A stretch of DNA of 64,000 nt from Myotis daubentonii (Eukaryota > Chordata > Mammalia > Chiroptera > Vespertilionidae): positions 26,614,294 to 26,678,293 of the forward strand of contig NC_081844.1 of assembly GCF_963259705.1 (NCBI RefSeq). Reading direction: 5' to 3'. The notes under the pieces were generated by a model. It was not told where the DNA came from, made no database searches, and saw only the letters and a program-made list of their open reading frames with translations. The number at the start of each line of letters is the position of its first letter. Position 1 is the stretch's first letter. Shown here in pieces: positions 42,719 to 53,281 of this stretch. The position numbers were made by a program, and so were the translations under genes.

Positions 42719-43326
42719 TCTATACTAATAAAAGGGTAATATGCTAATTAGACTGGGAGATCTTCCAGGAGACCTCCTGGACAAAGCCATGGTGGGGAGG
42801 CCAAGGCAGAAGCAGTTAGGGGCAATCAGGCCAGGAGGGGAGGGCAGTTTGGGTGAGCAGGCTGGTGGGGGGTGCTGGTGGTGGGGGCTGTTGGGGCAAT
42901 CAGTCTGGTGGAGGGGCAGTTGGGGGAGAGCAGGCTGGTAGCGGGGGGCTGGTGGGGGGCCATTGGGGGTGATCAGGCTGGCGTGGGGGGGCAGTTGGGG
43001 TTAGCAGGCCAGTGGGAAGGGCAGTTGGGGGGCGAGCAGGCTGGTGGGGGAGAACTGGGGGGGGCAGATGGGGGCAAGCAGGCCGGCAGGGGGGCAGTTG
43101 GGGGAGAGCAGGCTGGTGGGGGGGCTGGGGGGACCATTAGGGGCAATCAGGTTGGTGGGGGGGGGCAGTTGGGGGCGATCAGGCCAGCAAGGGGGGGCAG
43201 TTGGGGGTGAGAAGGCTGGCAGGCAGGTGAGCAGTTAGGAGCCAGCAGTCCCAGATTGTGAGAGGGTGCAGGCCGGGCTGAGGGACACCCCACCCCATGC
43301 ATGAATTTTGTGCACCAGGCCACTAG
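42719..43326 (+). mobile_element. HeliBat-type Helitron with internal G-rich minisatellite
   Basis: Starts TCTATACTAATAAAAGGG and ends GCATGAATTTTGTGCACC then AGGCCACTAG, inserted between A and T. The interior (about 42830-43245) is an array of irregular 25-50-base units built on GGGGCAGTTGGGGG and GAGCAGGCTGGTGGGG. 608 bases. Confidence 0.85.
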
Positions 43327-43330
43327 TATA

Positions 43331-43543
43331 TCTATAAAAGGCTAATATGCAAAGTGTCCCCTCAGGAGTTCGACCAGGAGACCAGGAGTTTGATTGCTTG
43401 CTATGACATGCACTGACCACCAGGGGCGGCACGGAATGAAAGAAGGCCCCGGGACAGCCTGAAGGAAGGGCCCGATGGGTCCTGATCACCTGCCAGGCCT
43501 AGGGACCCTACCCATGCATGAATTTCGTTCACTGGGACTCTAG
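43331..43543 (+). mobile_element. HeliBat-type Helitron directly after another
   Basis: Starts TCTATAAAAGGCTAATATGC four bases after the end of the preceding Helitron. Ends GCATGAATTTCGTTCACTGG then GACTCTAG, followed by T. Body shares the GGAGTTCGACCAGGAGACC region with the copy at 41590-41811. Confidence 0.85.
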
Positions 43544-44339
43544 TAATAATAATAATAAGCCACTTAAGGGCAATGGGGAGTGTGGGATGATAGGGCTGCT
43601 GTTTTAAATAGGGTGATCAGAGAGGACTTCATTGAGAAGGTGACATGTGGGCAGAGGCCTGAATAAAGTGAAGGAGTGATCCCTGATATTTGGAGGAAGA
43701 ACCTTCAAGGCAGAGGGAACAGCTGGTGCAAATGCCCATGTTACCTTCACCATCTGCCCACTTCTTCCCTCCAGGCAAAGGTGTTCCTGGCTACTCCATC
43801 TGACCACCTTGTTGCCCAATAAAAAGCTGCACCCCCTTTCCCAGTAAGGCCCGGTCAAGTCCTAGGATGGGCGCTCAGCGATTGCATTTGGATCACATGC
43901 CTGCCCTGAACCAATCACCGTGCTCCGGGGAATGGAGCGTTTAATGGGCTAATCTGCGGCTGGCAGGAGCAATCAGGTAGGTATCACCCCTCCCCAGGCA
44001 TGTGCCTTTGTGGGGTGTTTACCCTCGTTTAAGCTCAGCCAAAGCAAATAGCTTTTATGGTTTGTTCTAGAATTACTTGCCACATTATTAAAAGAACTGC
44101 ACACTCCTTATAAAATGCCGAATATACAGATGTAAACAGTACATTTTTTACAAAAAGCAAAATCACAAAACCTCACACTCCAGAATATATGCCATCTGAC
44201 CAATACAGAGTCATGTCATACATACTGTCTGGCGGCACTGCCTCGCATTGTGCAAACACTCAAGAGCGAGTCACTATGACGATTTTATTACTTACTCCTA
44301 CCCAGACCGGGAAATGTTAATTCACGCGATAATATCAAT

Positions 44340-44450
44340 AGCTTGCATTTTTTGGAATGTTTGCTATACGCCAAGCCAATTCTTACAGATGAAAATGCTG
44401 ACGCTCAGATAAGGTCGGCACCTGCCCAAGGTCACACAGCAAGAAAGTGT
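44340..44450 (+). repeat. MIR/L2-like fragment
   Basis: ATACGCCAAGCCAATTCTTA, then GACGCTCAGATAAGGTCGGC and CAAGGTCACACAGCAAG, an old mammal-wide repeat ending just before the EPOR promoter. Between 43544 and 44339 only low-copy AT-rich sequence was seen. Confidence 0.6.
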
Positions 44451-44454
44451 TTCC

Positions 44455-44721
44455 CGCCCCCGCCCCCAAGCGGCAGCGGGGCGAGAGGGCCCCTGCCTCC
44501 TCCCGCCGGGCCTGGCGGGGCTGCCGCCTCCCCTTATCTCAGTCCAGGCTGCCTGCTGGTCCCGCCCCCTGGGGAAAGCTGCCACTTGGAGGCGCCTGGC
44601 CGGGAAGGGCCTGGTCAGCTGTGTCCGGTGGAGGCAACTGCTGACCCAGCTGTGGACTGTGCCAGAGGTGGAGGAAGTTTGGAGAAGGAGCTCTGGGCCC
44701 CCCCGCGGCGGGGGCTGCATC
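44455..44721 (+). promoter_or_regulatory. EPOR: EPOR proximal promoter and 5'UTR
   Basis: GC-rich, TATA-less sequence. TTATCT at 44534-44539 is an inverted GATA site (AGATAA), and a CCCGCCCCC Sp1-like box follows at 44561-44569. A GATA-1 plus Sp1 pair is the known arrangement of the mammalian EPOR promoter. The start codon context is GCATCATGG. Confidence 0.75.
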
Positions 44722-47700
44722 ATGGATCACCTCGGGGCGCCCCTCTGGCCTGGAGTCGGCTCCCTCTGGCTCCTGCTCACTGGAGCCGCCTTGGCTCCCC
44801 CTCCCAACTCCCCGGGCCCCAAGTTTGAAAGCAAAGGTAAGGAAGGATGGAGCTGTGGACGGGCCCCCGACACGGTCCTGGAGGGCAATGCAGGGGCCGG
44901 AACTGTCAGCCTCGGTCCTGAGGACCGAGCTGGTGTCTGAAGCCCCAGGGCGGTTCTGCGGGGGCCTGCGGGGTCTAAGTCCCCGGGCTGGGTTCTCGGG
45001 GGTACCGCTGGAGAGAAACGCAAGGCTCCTGTTTTATCTTTTCAGGGAGCTGGGACATGCTCCATCCTAATGGGTCTGGGCTCCGCGGTCTGGAGTCCCT
45101 GGGGGGAGAGGACCTAGCGGACCTCCGGCGAGGGAGGGAGGAAAACCCGGGTCCGAGGCACAGGGGCCGGGCCGCAGGCGACTGTAAACACGGTTTGCGT
45201 GCGGGCACCAGATCCCCTGCGACGCTGGGTTGAGGGAGGGGGCGGGGGGCACGGTTGGCGCTATCGGGAGGCCGGGAGCCTGCCGGGTCCGATAGGGGGC
45301 CCCGCCTCCTCCACACACACCCACGGGCTGGCTGGTCCTGGGCCGGGGCGGCGGGTGGGCTGCGGGAGACCGAGGCCTTGAACGCTGCGCTCAGTTCAGC
45401 GGGTGGCGGGATGGATGGGTATGTGTGGGGGCAATAATAAGGCAAGTATCCTGGGCCCGGGAGTTCGGGAGGCACCACCTCTGCGTACCCCTCCAGGGCC
45501 CTGCTGGGGTGGAGAGCTGGGGTGGGGCTTTTGTCTTATCGGTCCGCACAGGCGACGGGAAAGAGGGGGAGGGCGCTGTGGTCCGAAAACTGGGCTCGGC
45601 TCGCCTGACCCTTCCCCTTGCCCCCTTCCTCCCGCCCCCAATCGCCCCCCCCCCCCCAGCGGCCCTGCTGGTGGCCCACGGGCACAAAAGAGCTCCTGTG
45701 CTTCACCGAGCGGTTGGAAGACTTGGTGTGTTTCTGGGAGGAGGCGGCAAGCGCGGGGGTCAGCCCCGACAACTACAGCTTCTCCTACCAGCTCGAGTAA
45801 GTCCGACGGGCAGGCAGAACGCCTCCAAGGGTTGGCGGGGCGGGCGGGGCTGGCACCTCCCCTGCCGGTGGGAAGCCCGGGGTATCAGCACTGACACCTC
45901 CCCTAGTGGCCGGGGCTGGAACACTCCGGTGATCACCGGTGGAACTCGGCTCCAAACCTCAGGGCTGGGACAGCGGCTTCTCAGCCAGGTCCAAGGTGTC
46001 GCGTACCTGGGTCTGGGACGCCCCCTCGTGGTAGTGACCAGAATAAACCCGGCCCGGTCAACACCCCGCAACTGCTCTCTTTCCTCCCGGGTCCCGCCTC
46101 ACCCAGGGGTGAGCAGTGGGGAAGCCGTGCCGCCTGCACCAGGCGCCCGCGGCGCGCGGAGTGGTGCGCTTCTGGTGCTCGCTGCCTACGGCCGACACGT
46201 CGAGCTTCGTGCCCTTAGAGCTGCGCGTCACAGCGGCCTCGTCCGGTGCTCCACGCTACCGCCGGGTCATCCAGATCAACGAAGTGGGTAAGTTCGCCGG
46301 CAATGGGCGAGTGGAGGGAGGGAGGTCTCTGTCTCCGCCCACTGGAGCCGCCCTTCTCGGCAGTGCTCCTGGACCCCCCAGCGGAGCTAGAAGCGCGGCG
46401 GGCGGACGAGGGCGGCCACGTGGTACTACGCTGGCTCCCACCTCCTGGGGCCCCCCATGGCGAGCCTCATCCGCTACGAGGTGAACATCTCCGCAGGCGG
46501 CGCCGCAGGGAGCGCGCAGAAAGTGAGACTCGCCCCTACTGCCCACCCCCAGCTCTCCCAAAGGTCCAGCCCCTCTAAGTCCCGCCCAGACGGTCACCAC
46601 GGCCTCGCCCCTCCAGGTTCGCCCCTGACGCCCGACATCCCATTGCCCTGGGGCCCCAGACAGCTCCACGCCCACCCACAAGACCCCTTTCTCCAAGCCT
46701 CCCCAGCCCACCTAAACCCTGTCCCAAACCCTAGATCACTTTCAGGGCCCGCCCCCTCCATGCTCTGGGCCCCTGTTTACCGGGCCCCCATCCTGATTGG
46801 CCCCTGAGCCCTCCTGGAGCCCCGCCTCCTACTCTCATTGCTCCTCGGGCGCCGTCCTTCCTTCCTCTGATTGGTCCGCCCCACCTGCCTGTGTCGGTTC
46901 GCGCGGCCAGGTGGAGATCCTGGACGGCCGCACCGAGTGCGTGCTGAGCAACCTGCGGCGCGGGACGCGGTACACCTTCACCGTGCGCGCGCGTATGGCG
47001 GAGCCGAGCTTCGACGGCTACTGGAGCGCTTGGTCGGAGCCTGCGTCGCTGCTGACAGCTAGTGGTGAGGCCCCAGGTAGGGGTGTAGGGGGGTTGGGGC
47101 TGAGCTTGGGGCAAACCCACTGTCCTGACCTATTCCTGGCTCTCCAGACCTGGACCCGCTCATCCTGACGCTCTCCCTCATCCTCGTGCTCATCCTGCTG
47201 CTGCTGGCCGTGTTCGCCCTCCTCTCCCACCGCCGGTGAGCACCCAGTTCGCGCACCTGATCCAGACCCCTCCCCACGAGGTCCCCCCTTTCCTTGTGGA
47301 AACCTAGGCTCAGAGAGGCAGGCACCTGCCCGAGGTCAACGGTAAGGAGTCAGTGGCAGGGCTGGGATGCAAGCCAGACCAGGCTCAGACTCTTAGTTAA
47401 AATACGCTGGGGGACAGCCATCTGGTTTTCCCCTTTTAGATTCCTTTGCAAATTCCTTTACTTTTGTAAAGTCAACGAGATGGGCTTAAAGGAAAGAGGT
47501 AAGCCCTGTGTTTCTGCTCTTCTGTTAAGCTCTTCAGACGCTTTATGATATGACCATTCCTCTGAGGGTGGTTGTAATTCTAAGCACATACCATGTGGTT
47601 TCACACCACCAAGCTTTGGCACATGCGATTCCTGCCTTGTCTGCTTGGCAATCTCCTCGTTGTCTTTTAATTTATTTTAATGTCTGTTCATTTATTTGGT

Positions 47701-49256
47701 TAGAAAATACATATTCAATGTCAACTATGTATTAGGCACAGGGAAGGGAGTGGAGAACAAGCCAGACATGTCCCTGACCCGGTGGATCTCATAGTTGAGT
47801 CAGACAACAAACAAGGGAACCAACAGATATTTGATTATAAGTTATGATGAGTGATATCACAGAAATGGGATATGGGGACATGACAGCATGGATAGGGAAG
47901 ACCTCTGGGAGGTGACCTTAGAGTAGAAATCTGAAGGTTGGAAGGAAGCAGCCATGAAAAGCAGGGAGAAGAAACAATTGTGCAAAGGCCCTGAGGTGGG
48001 AATGAGCTTGGCACAATGAAGCACCTTCAAGAGCTCTATGGCTAGAACAGGGTGCGTGAGGAGGGAGTGGTGGGTGATGAGGGGAATGAAGTAATAGGGG
48101 TGACAGTAGGCAGGGTTGCCTGCAGGGCTGTAGGGAGGAGATTGAATGCATTGGGGAACCAGGGGGAGGAGTGAGAGAAGTGACACAATGGACCTCCAGG
48201 CAAGCCTGGGCCAGGTTTAGAGGGGCATGGGGCACTGTGTATTGAACTCCTACACATCCTTCAAAACTCTGTTTCAGTTGCCTTCCTGTATGTCTGTCTC
48301 TATAGATGCTTCAGCCAAAGCCCCTGCTCCCCATCCCCTGTGCTCTCCTCTGCCTTCATCAGGATCACCAGGGGCGAGGAGTATCTGTGCCCTTGCGACT
48401 GGGTACGGAGGGGATATAGGTGTGTTCAACGACACATGCCCATGTACTTGTTTCTTTTGGTCTCACCAGGGCTCTGAAGCAGAAGATCTGGCCTGGCATC
48501 CCAAGCCCCGAGAGTGAATTTGAGGGCCTTTTCACCACCCACAAGGGTAACTTCCAGGTAGGTGGTCTGCTTGTCCCCTCAGGGCCTGTGGCGTCCCTGC
48601 TCCTGTGGCCAAACTCCAGGTTTCTGAGCTGGCTGGTACTGCTTCCCCAGCTGTGGCTGTACCAGAATGACGGCTGTTTGTGGTGGAGCCCCTGTACCCC
48701 CTTCGCAGAGGACCCACCTACCCCACTGGAAGTCCTTTCTGAACGCTGCTGGGAGGTGACACAAGCAGTGGAGCCAGGGACAGATGATGAGGGGCCCCTG
48801 CTGGAGCCAGTGGGCCGTGAGCATGCCCAGGACACCTACCTGGTGCTGGACAAGTGGCTGCTGCCCAGGAGCCCACCCAGCGAGGACCCCCCACAGTCTG
48901 GTGGCAGTTTGGACATAGCAGCCATGGATGAAGGCTCAGAAGCATCCTCCTGCTCATCGGTTTTGGCCCTGAAACCAGAGGGGGCCTCGCCGGCCAGCTT
49001 TGAGTACACCATCCTGGACCCCAGCTCCCAGCTCTTGCGCCCAAGGGCATTGCCCCCTGAGCTGCCCCCCACCCCACCCCACCTAAAGTACCTGTACCTC
49101 GTGGTGTCGGACTCTGGCATCTCAACTGACTACAGCTCAGGGGGCTCCCAGGGCGTGAAGGGGGACTCATCCAATGGCCCCTATTCCAACCCTTATGAGA
49201 ATAACCTTGTCCCAGCCCCCGAGCCTTCACCTCCCAGCTATGTGGCCTGCTCCTAG
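44722..49256 (+). CDS. EPOR: Erythropoietin receptor; frame broken in exons 2-4 of this assembly
   Basis: Eight exons: 44722-44836, 45660-45796, 46107-46287, 46364-46522, 46911-47064, 47148-47235, 48470-48557, 48651-49256. Exon 1 gives the signal peptide ([19 protein letters not shown]). Exons 2-5 give the two fibronectin-III domains with WSAWS in exon 5, exon 6 the transmembrane helix, exon 7 the JAK2 box 1 (IWPGIPSP), and exon 8 the tyrosine-rich tail ending PPSYVACS. Three small insertions break the frame: one A in the run 45686-45689, two extra bases in the G run 46118-46121, and one extra C in the run near 46451-46456. Read literally, splicing exons 1-3 gives a stop (TGA 46110-46112) after about 85 codons. 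Splice sites and exons 1 and 5-8 are intact, and the gene is essential in mammals, so assembly error is the first explanation; a real lesion cannot be excluded. The receptor binds erythropoietin and signals through JAK2/STAT5. Confidence 0.92.
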
Positions 49257-49429
49257 GACTCCAGGCCTCAGATGCTGGGGGACCCAGCATGGCCTCAGTG
49301 CTAGTCTAGGGCCAAGGCCTACCTGGCAGGGTCGGTGAGGCCTCTCTCAGGACCAGGGGCATTTCTGACCTGGCTCTGTGCCTAATCCATCCTCAGGAAG
49401 GCACAGCCTTGCAGTATTTCTAAATGTAC

Positions 49430-49506
49430 AGGTGTATTTTTTTGTTTTATATATCTATATCTATAAATATATGTATAGATATGTAGATATAGATAGATAG
49501 ATATAT
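49430..49506 (+). repeat. AT-rich (GATA/TATA)n low-complexity tract
   Basis: Runs of ATATCTATATCTATAAAT and ATAGATAGATAG in the EPOR 3'UTR. Confidence 0.8.
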
Positions 49507-49600
49507 TGCTGCTCTTATGGCTCGGGCTATAGGGGGGACAGTATAAAAGGCTGTGAGCTCCGTCTGAAATTCAGGACTTGGAAGTCTGAATAATCATCAT

Positions 49601-49606
49601 AATAAA
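49601..49606 (+). terminator. EPOR: EPOR poly(A) signal
   Basis: AATAAA in CATCATAATAAAATGAAC, 345 bases past the stop codon. Cleavage is expected near 49620. Confidence 0.7.
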
Positions 49607-50119
49607 ATGAACTAACCACTGTAAGTTACACTAGCTGCCATAACAAACAACTTCTAAATCTGAGTGGCTTAACACAGTTAGTTTCCCTCATATTTCAATT
49701 CAAACAGGTGGGCAGCCATCCCTGGGATGAGTCAGAAGCTGAGACTCTTCTGGTCTCTAGCTTCACCATCCAGGGTCACCCTGGGGTGTTTAGATAGATC
49801 CTCAGCATCCAACCAGCCAGCAAGTAAAGGGAGAGAAAGGATTCTGTGGGCCATTTTAAGGATCTAGCCTAGAAGTGGGCTCCAGTGGCCAGAAATGGTC
49901 ACGTGACCTCAGCTAGAGCCATGGATGGCTGGAAAATGTAGTTTAGCTGTGCACCCACAGAGAGGAAAGCTGTTTAATGGGCCTCTAGCTTGTCTCTACC
50001 AGTAACAGTAACAACATTAATTCACAGGGCTTTATTCTATATCAGGCCCCATTCTAAGGAAGCATTCTGATGACAACAAATGTTATGAAGTGGGCTCAAT
50101 GGGAGTTCAAGTTTAAACA

Positions 50120-50120
<1 letters not shown>

Positions 50121-50159
<39 letters not shown>
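50121..50159 (+). repeat. (ATT)n microsatellite
   Basis: About 13 ATT units, immediately before the minus-strand SINE tail that leads into the assembly gap. Confidence 0.9.
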
Positions 50160-50160
50160 T

Positions 50161-50407
50161 TTAATCCTCACCCGAGGATATGTTTTTCATCAATTCTAGN
50201 NNNNNNNNNNNNNNNNNNNNNNNNNNNNNNNNNNNNNNNNNNNNNNNNNNNNNNNNNNNNNNNNNNNNNNNNNNNNNNNNNNNNNNNNNNNNNNNNNNNN
50301 NNNNNNNNNNNNNNNNNNNNNNNNNNNNNNNNNNNNNNNNNNNNNNNNNNNNNNNNNNNNNNNNNNNNNNNNNNNNNNNNNNNNNNNNNNNNNNNNNNNG
50401 CCAGGGC
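50161..50407 (-). repeat. SINE containing an assembly gap
   Basis: The left edge TTAATCCTCACCCGAGGATA is the minus-strand tail of a bat SINE. The right edge GCCAGGGC is its head. Bases 50200-50399 are 200 N, so the missing sequence is most likely the body of this SINE. Confidence 0.6.
50200..50399. other. Assembly gap (200 N)
   Basis: Exactly 200 undetermined bases. The round size may be a placeholder, so true distance is uncertain. Confidence 1.
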
Positions 50408-51060
50408 AAGTTTAACCATTTTTTAAAAGTTTGGCATAATTTACGAAAGCTGAACATATGTGTACCTTCTGCTGCAGCAATTCACTTTCTAGGTATATAG
50501 CCTAAAACCCTCACACATACACCAGGACATGTGTGCAAGAATGCTCATAGCAGTGAATAAGTCAATCTGATCGATACATTGGAATTATATACAGTAGAGA
50601 AAAAGAAATTAACTAAAGCTCTGGCCGGTGTGTTCAGTGGTTAGAGTGTTAGCCCGCCCACTGAGGGGTCCCGAGTTTGATTCTGATCAAGGGCATGTAT
50701 CTGGGTTGCAGGTTCAATCCCTGGCTGGCCCTGGTCAGGGTGCATGTAGGAGGCGACCAATCGATATGTTTCTCTCACACAGATGTTTCTCTCTCCCTCC
50801 CTCCCTCCCACTCTCTGAAAATCAATGGGAAAAATATCATTGGGTGAAAATAAAAAAAAGAAAAAAAAGAAATGGACTAAAAATGTGGCCAATTCATAGC
50901 AACAATGTTGAGGGGGAGAAGAAGTCTCAAAGATTGCATTTCTAATAAAACTCTTTTTATAAAGTTAAAAACAGCAAAACTAAACAATATGTTGACAGGG
51001 TACAATATATACAAGATAATGCTATTTTGAAAATAGAAAAGGCACTTTACATTCTTTAGG
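50408..51060 (+). mobile_element. LINE-1 3' fragment split by a SINE
   Basis: 50408-50617 reads like the 3' end of an old L1 (AGCAATTCACTTTCTAGGTA, TGCAAGAATGCTCATAGCAG, ACATTGGAATTATATACAGT). It resumes at 50870 (CAATTCATAGCAACAATGTT). A plus-strand SINE at about 50619-50862 (CTCTGGCCGGTGTGTTCAGT) interrupts it. Confidence 0.7.
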
Positions 51061-51118
51061 TTTTTAAATCTGTACATGTCCGTGAAACAGGCAGAGAGAG
51101 GTGGTCACACATCAAAGC

Positions 51119-52503
51119 TCAAGGCTGGCCTCCAGAGCTTGGACCCTGGTTTGAGCTGGGGTCACCAGCCTGGGCAGGCCACGGGGTGATGGTCATCTCT
51201 CCATCAGGTTGGAAAGCCACACTCCACTCTGCCCTGGGTCCCAGCCCGCCGGGCTCCAGGCAGGCTCTGAAGCAGCGCTGTCCTGAGCCTGGTGCCACTG
51301 GCTGCAGCCAGCACTGGGCAGGGAAATACCTCTGGAGAAGCGACAGCTGCAGGGGGTCACCACTGTCTCCTTCCTCCTGGGTCTGTAGGGCCACAATGAG
51401 CCCACAGCCCCGGCCAGGCCCAACCTGGTGGCTGAAGTGGGCAGCTGTGTCCAGAAGCAGGGCAGCCAGGTAGGCAGCTTCCTGGGGCTCGGGGTCTTCA
51501 GCGAGGTACTCCTCCAGACCATCAAGCAGCAGAAGGAAGGGGGCTGGTCCCCGGGCCTCATGGGCAGAGCACAGGAGCTGACGAAGGTCATGGGTTGAGG
51601 GCGGGTACTGGAAACGGATCTTCTAGAGGAAGAAAACAGGGAAAGGGCCAGCTTCAGCACAGGGAGCCAGGCTCCCGCTCCCACAGCCTGCTTCCCTGCA
51701 TACTTTCCTGGAGGAGGCCCTCCACTCCCAAGACAGCTGATTCCAAAGTGAAGCAGCTTTGAGTGGTCGAATATATTCTTCTATTGCCGCCCCCCCCCCC
51801 CCCGCGCCTTTTTAAAAAATTATTTATCACTCGTTACTGTTTGGTATTAGTTCAGAACAGGGTGTATCTTTTTTTTTTTTTTTTGAGCGATAGCGGCAAG
51901 CTTACAGTGAAAAGAGATCGTACGCCCTCAATGCAAGGTATTGTCTTCCTGCCAAATCTCGAGGTCAATCTTTCTGCGCAAAACCCACCCCCAGCCTTGC
52001 CTCTGGCTTCCCGGGAACCAACTCGTGTCCTAACAACAACCAGGGTTAGTCCGGCTCCTAACCAGCCCTGATCCCGCCCTTTGGGCCCCGCCTTTCGCTA
52101 ACTCCGCCTCCTCATTGGACAGTCTCTCACTCAATTTTAACAAACCTCACAAGCCCCTCCCCCTTCCGCCCCCCACTCATTCGTGACTCCGCCCTAGAAC
52201 GGCCGTTCTGGCTCGTCCTTCCTTTGTCCCCTTCATTGGTCTGTCTAGTTGTCACTCAATCCTCGATCCGCCTTGCCACTGGCTGGCCCATCTCAAGTCC
52301 CGTCTCCCTGGTACCTGTAGCCGCAGGGGGTCGAGCGCCGCCGGCGTCCGGCGGGGTAGGCTTTGCAGAGGCCTCCGCGTCAGGAAGAGCACGGGGCCTC
52401 GGCCCTCCCCTGCCGCCTCCAGGGCCGCCGCGAATAGCAGCGCTGTCTTTCCGGACCCTGGACCGCCGAGCAACAGCAAAGGTGGCCCAACCTCCGCGGC
52501 CAT
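51119..52503 (-). CDS. SWSAP1: SWIM-domain-associated protein 1 (SWS1-associated, RAD51 regulator)
   Basis: Two coding exons on the minus strand, 52315-52503 and 51119-51622, join in phase (LRLQ|KIRFQYPP) to give 230 residues; human is about 229. A P-loop GGPGSGKT lies at residues 13-20, followed by the RecA-like strand FLLLLDGLEEY. The C-terminus is GDPSSNQGPSSGGQP. SWSAP1 is a RAD51-paralogue-like ATPase that pairs with SWS1 (ZSWIM7) and stabilises RAD51 filaments in homologous recombination, especially in meiosis. An in-frame ATG 20 codons upstream (52563, MAETLKRVLSPG) could extend the protein; I chose 52503 because it gives the length and start of the human form. The gene is tail to tail with EPOR. 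Confidence 0.93.
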
Positions 52504-52700
52504 ATCCTCCCGGGGCCCGGCCGCCCTCCCGGGGCTTAGCACCCGCTTCAGCGTCTCCGCCATCCACTAGTGCCTCTCTGTCCAATCGGCGGCCCCTTCC
52601 TGCCCTTAATCCCGCCCAGTCCGAGGTCTCTTTGGTTACAGGGCACTTCGCTTCCCCATTGGTCTATGGACCTGTCGATCAAGGTTAGATCCGCCTTTGC
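52504..52700 (-). promoter_or_regulatory. SWSAP1: SWSAP1 promoter/5' region
   Basis: GC-rich sequence upstream of the start with CCAAT boxes in both orientations (52582-52586 on plus; ATTGG 52658-52662, i.e. CCAAT on minus). Further ATTGG words lie in the intron near 52105 and 52235. Confidence 0.5.
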
Positions 52701-53281
52701 TAGCTCCAGCACTGGTGAAGGGATGATTAACCTAGTTGAGGGAGGAATTAGGGGCATTTGAGGGGGGAAAGGCCCTTCCCTTGGTTGAGTCTGCTGAGGA
52801 GAGCAGCACGAATACTATTATTGTGAGCCCATCAGCTAAAGAGACAGATGTAAGGTTGAGAGTTGAAGGGAGCAGACCCTACGGAATCGGTGACACACTG
52901 GTCTCCTAGTCTCAGTTTGCTCACCTGTAAAATGGAACCCATGGTGTCGCAGAGGAATATTGCTATGGGCATGTGTCTGTGGTTTTGCCGATGTCACCCG
53001 ATGACAGTTGAGAAGCAGAGAGATGGCGAGGCTGTGTACTTCTCTTTCTGGGTCTGAGTACTGGCACCAGTGTCTGTCAGGGGCTGCACACTCAGGGACA
53101 TTTGTGTGCAAAACCGCAGACTCTGTCCCCGAGGGTCTGCGAGGAGTTCCAACTGCTTCCCCATTGGCCTGGGGGATCCTGGGTCCGGCTAGAGGCAAGG
53201 GGGTAGGGGGCAGGCAGCTTTGTTCACTCGGTAACTCCAGCGCCCAGAACAGTGACTCGCTTATTGTAGATTCTCAGTATA

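Noticed and set aside
42872..43238. Gly-rich open frames in 42870-43240
   Set aside because: They translate the G-rich minisatellite inside a Helitron.
42820..43260. Regular repeats considered as a CRISPR array
   Set aside because: Units are irregular, G-rich and lack distinct spacers; the window is a mammalian genome.
39072..44450. Search for an extra gene between RGL3 and EPOR
   Set aside because: No spliced or unspliced frame with protein-like composition; the region is mostly SINEs, Helitrons, SPIN and old repeats.
50070..50500. Open frames across the N run
   Set aside because: They exist only because N bases were translated as X.
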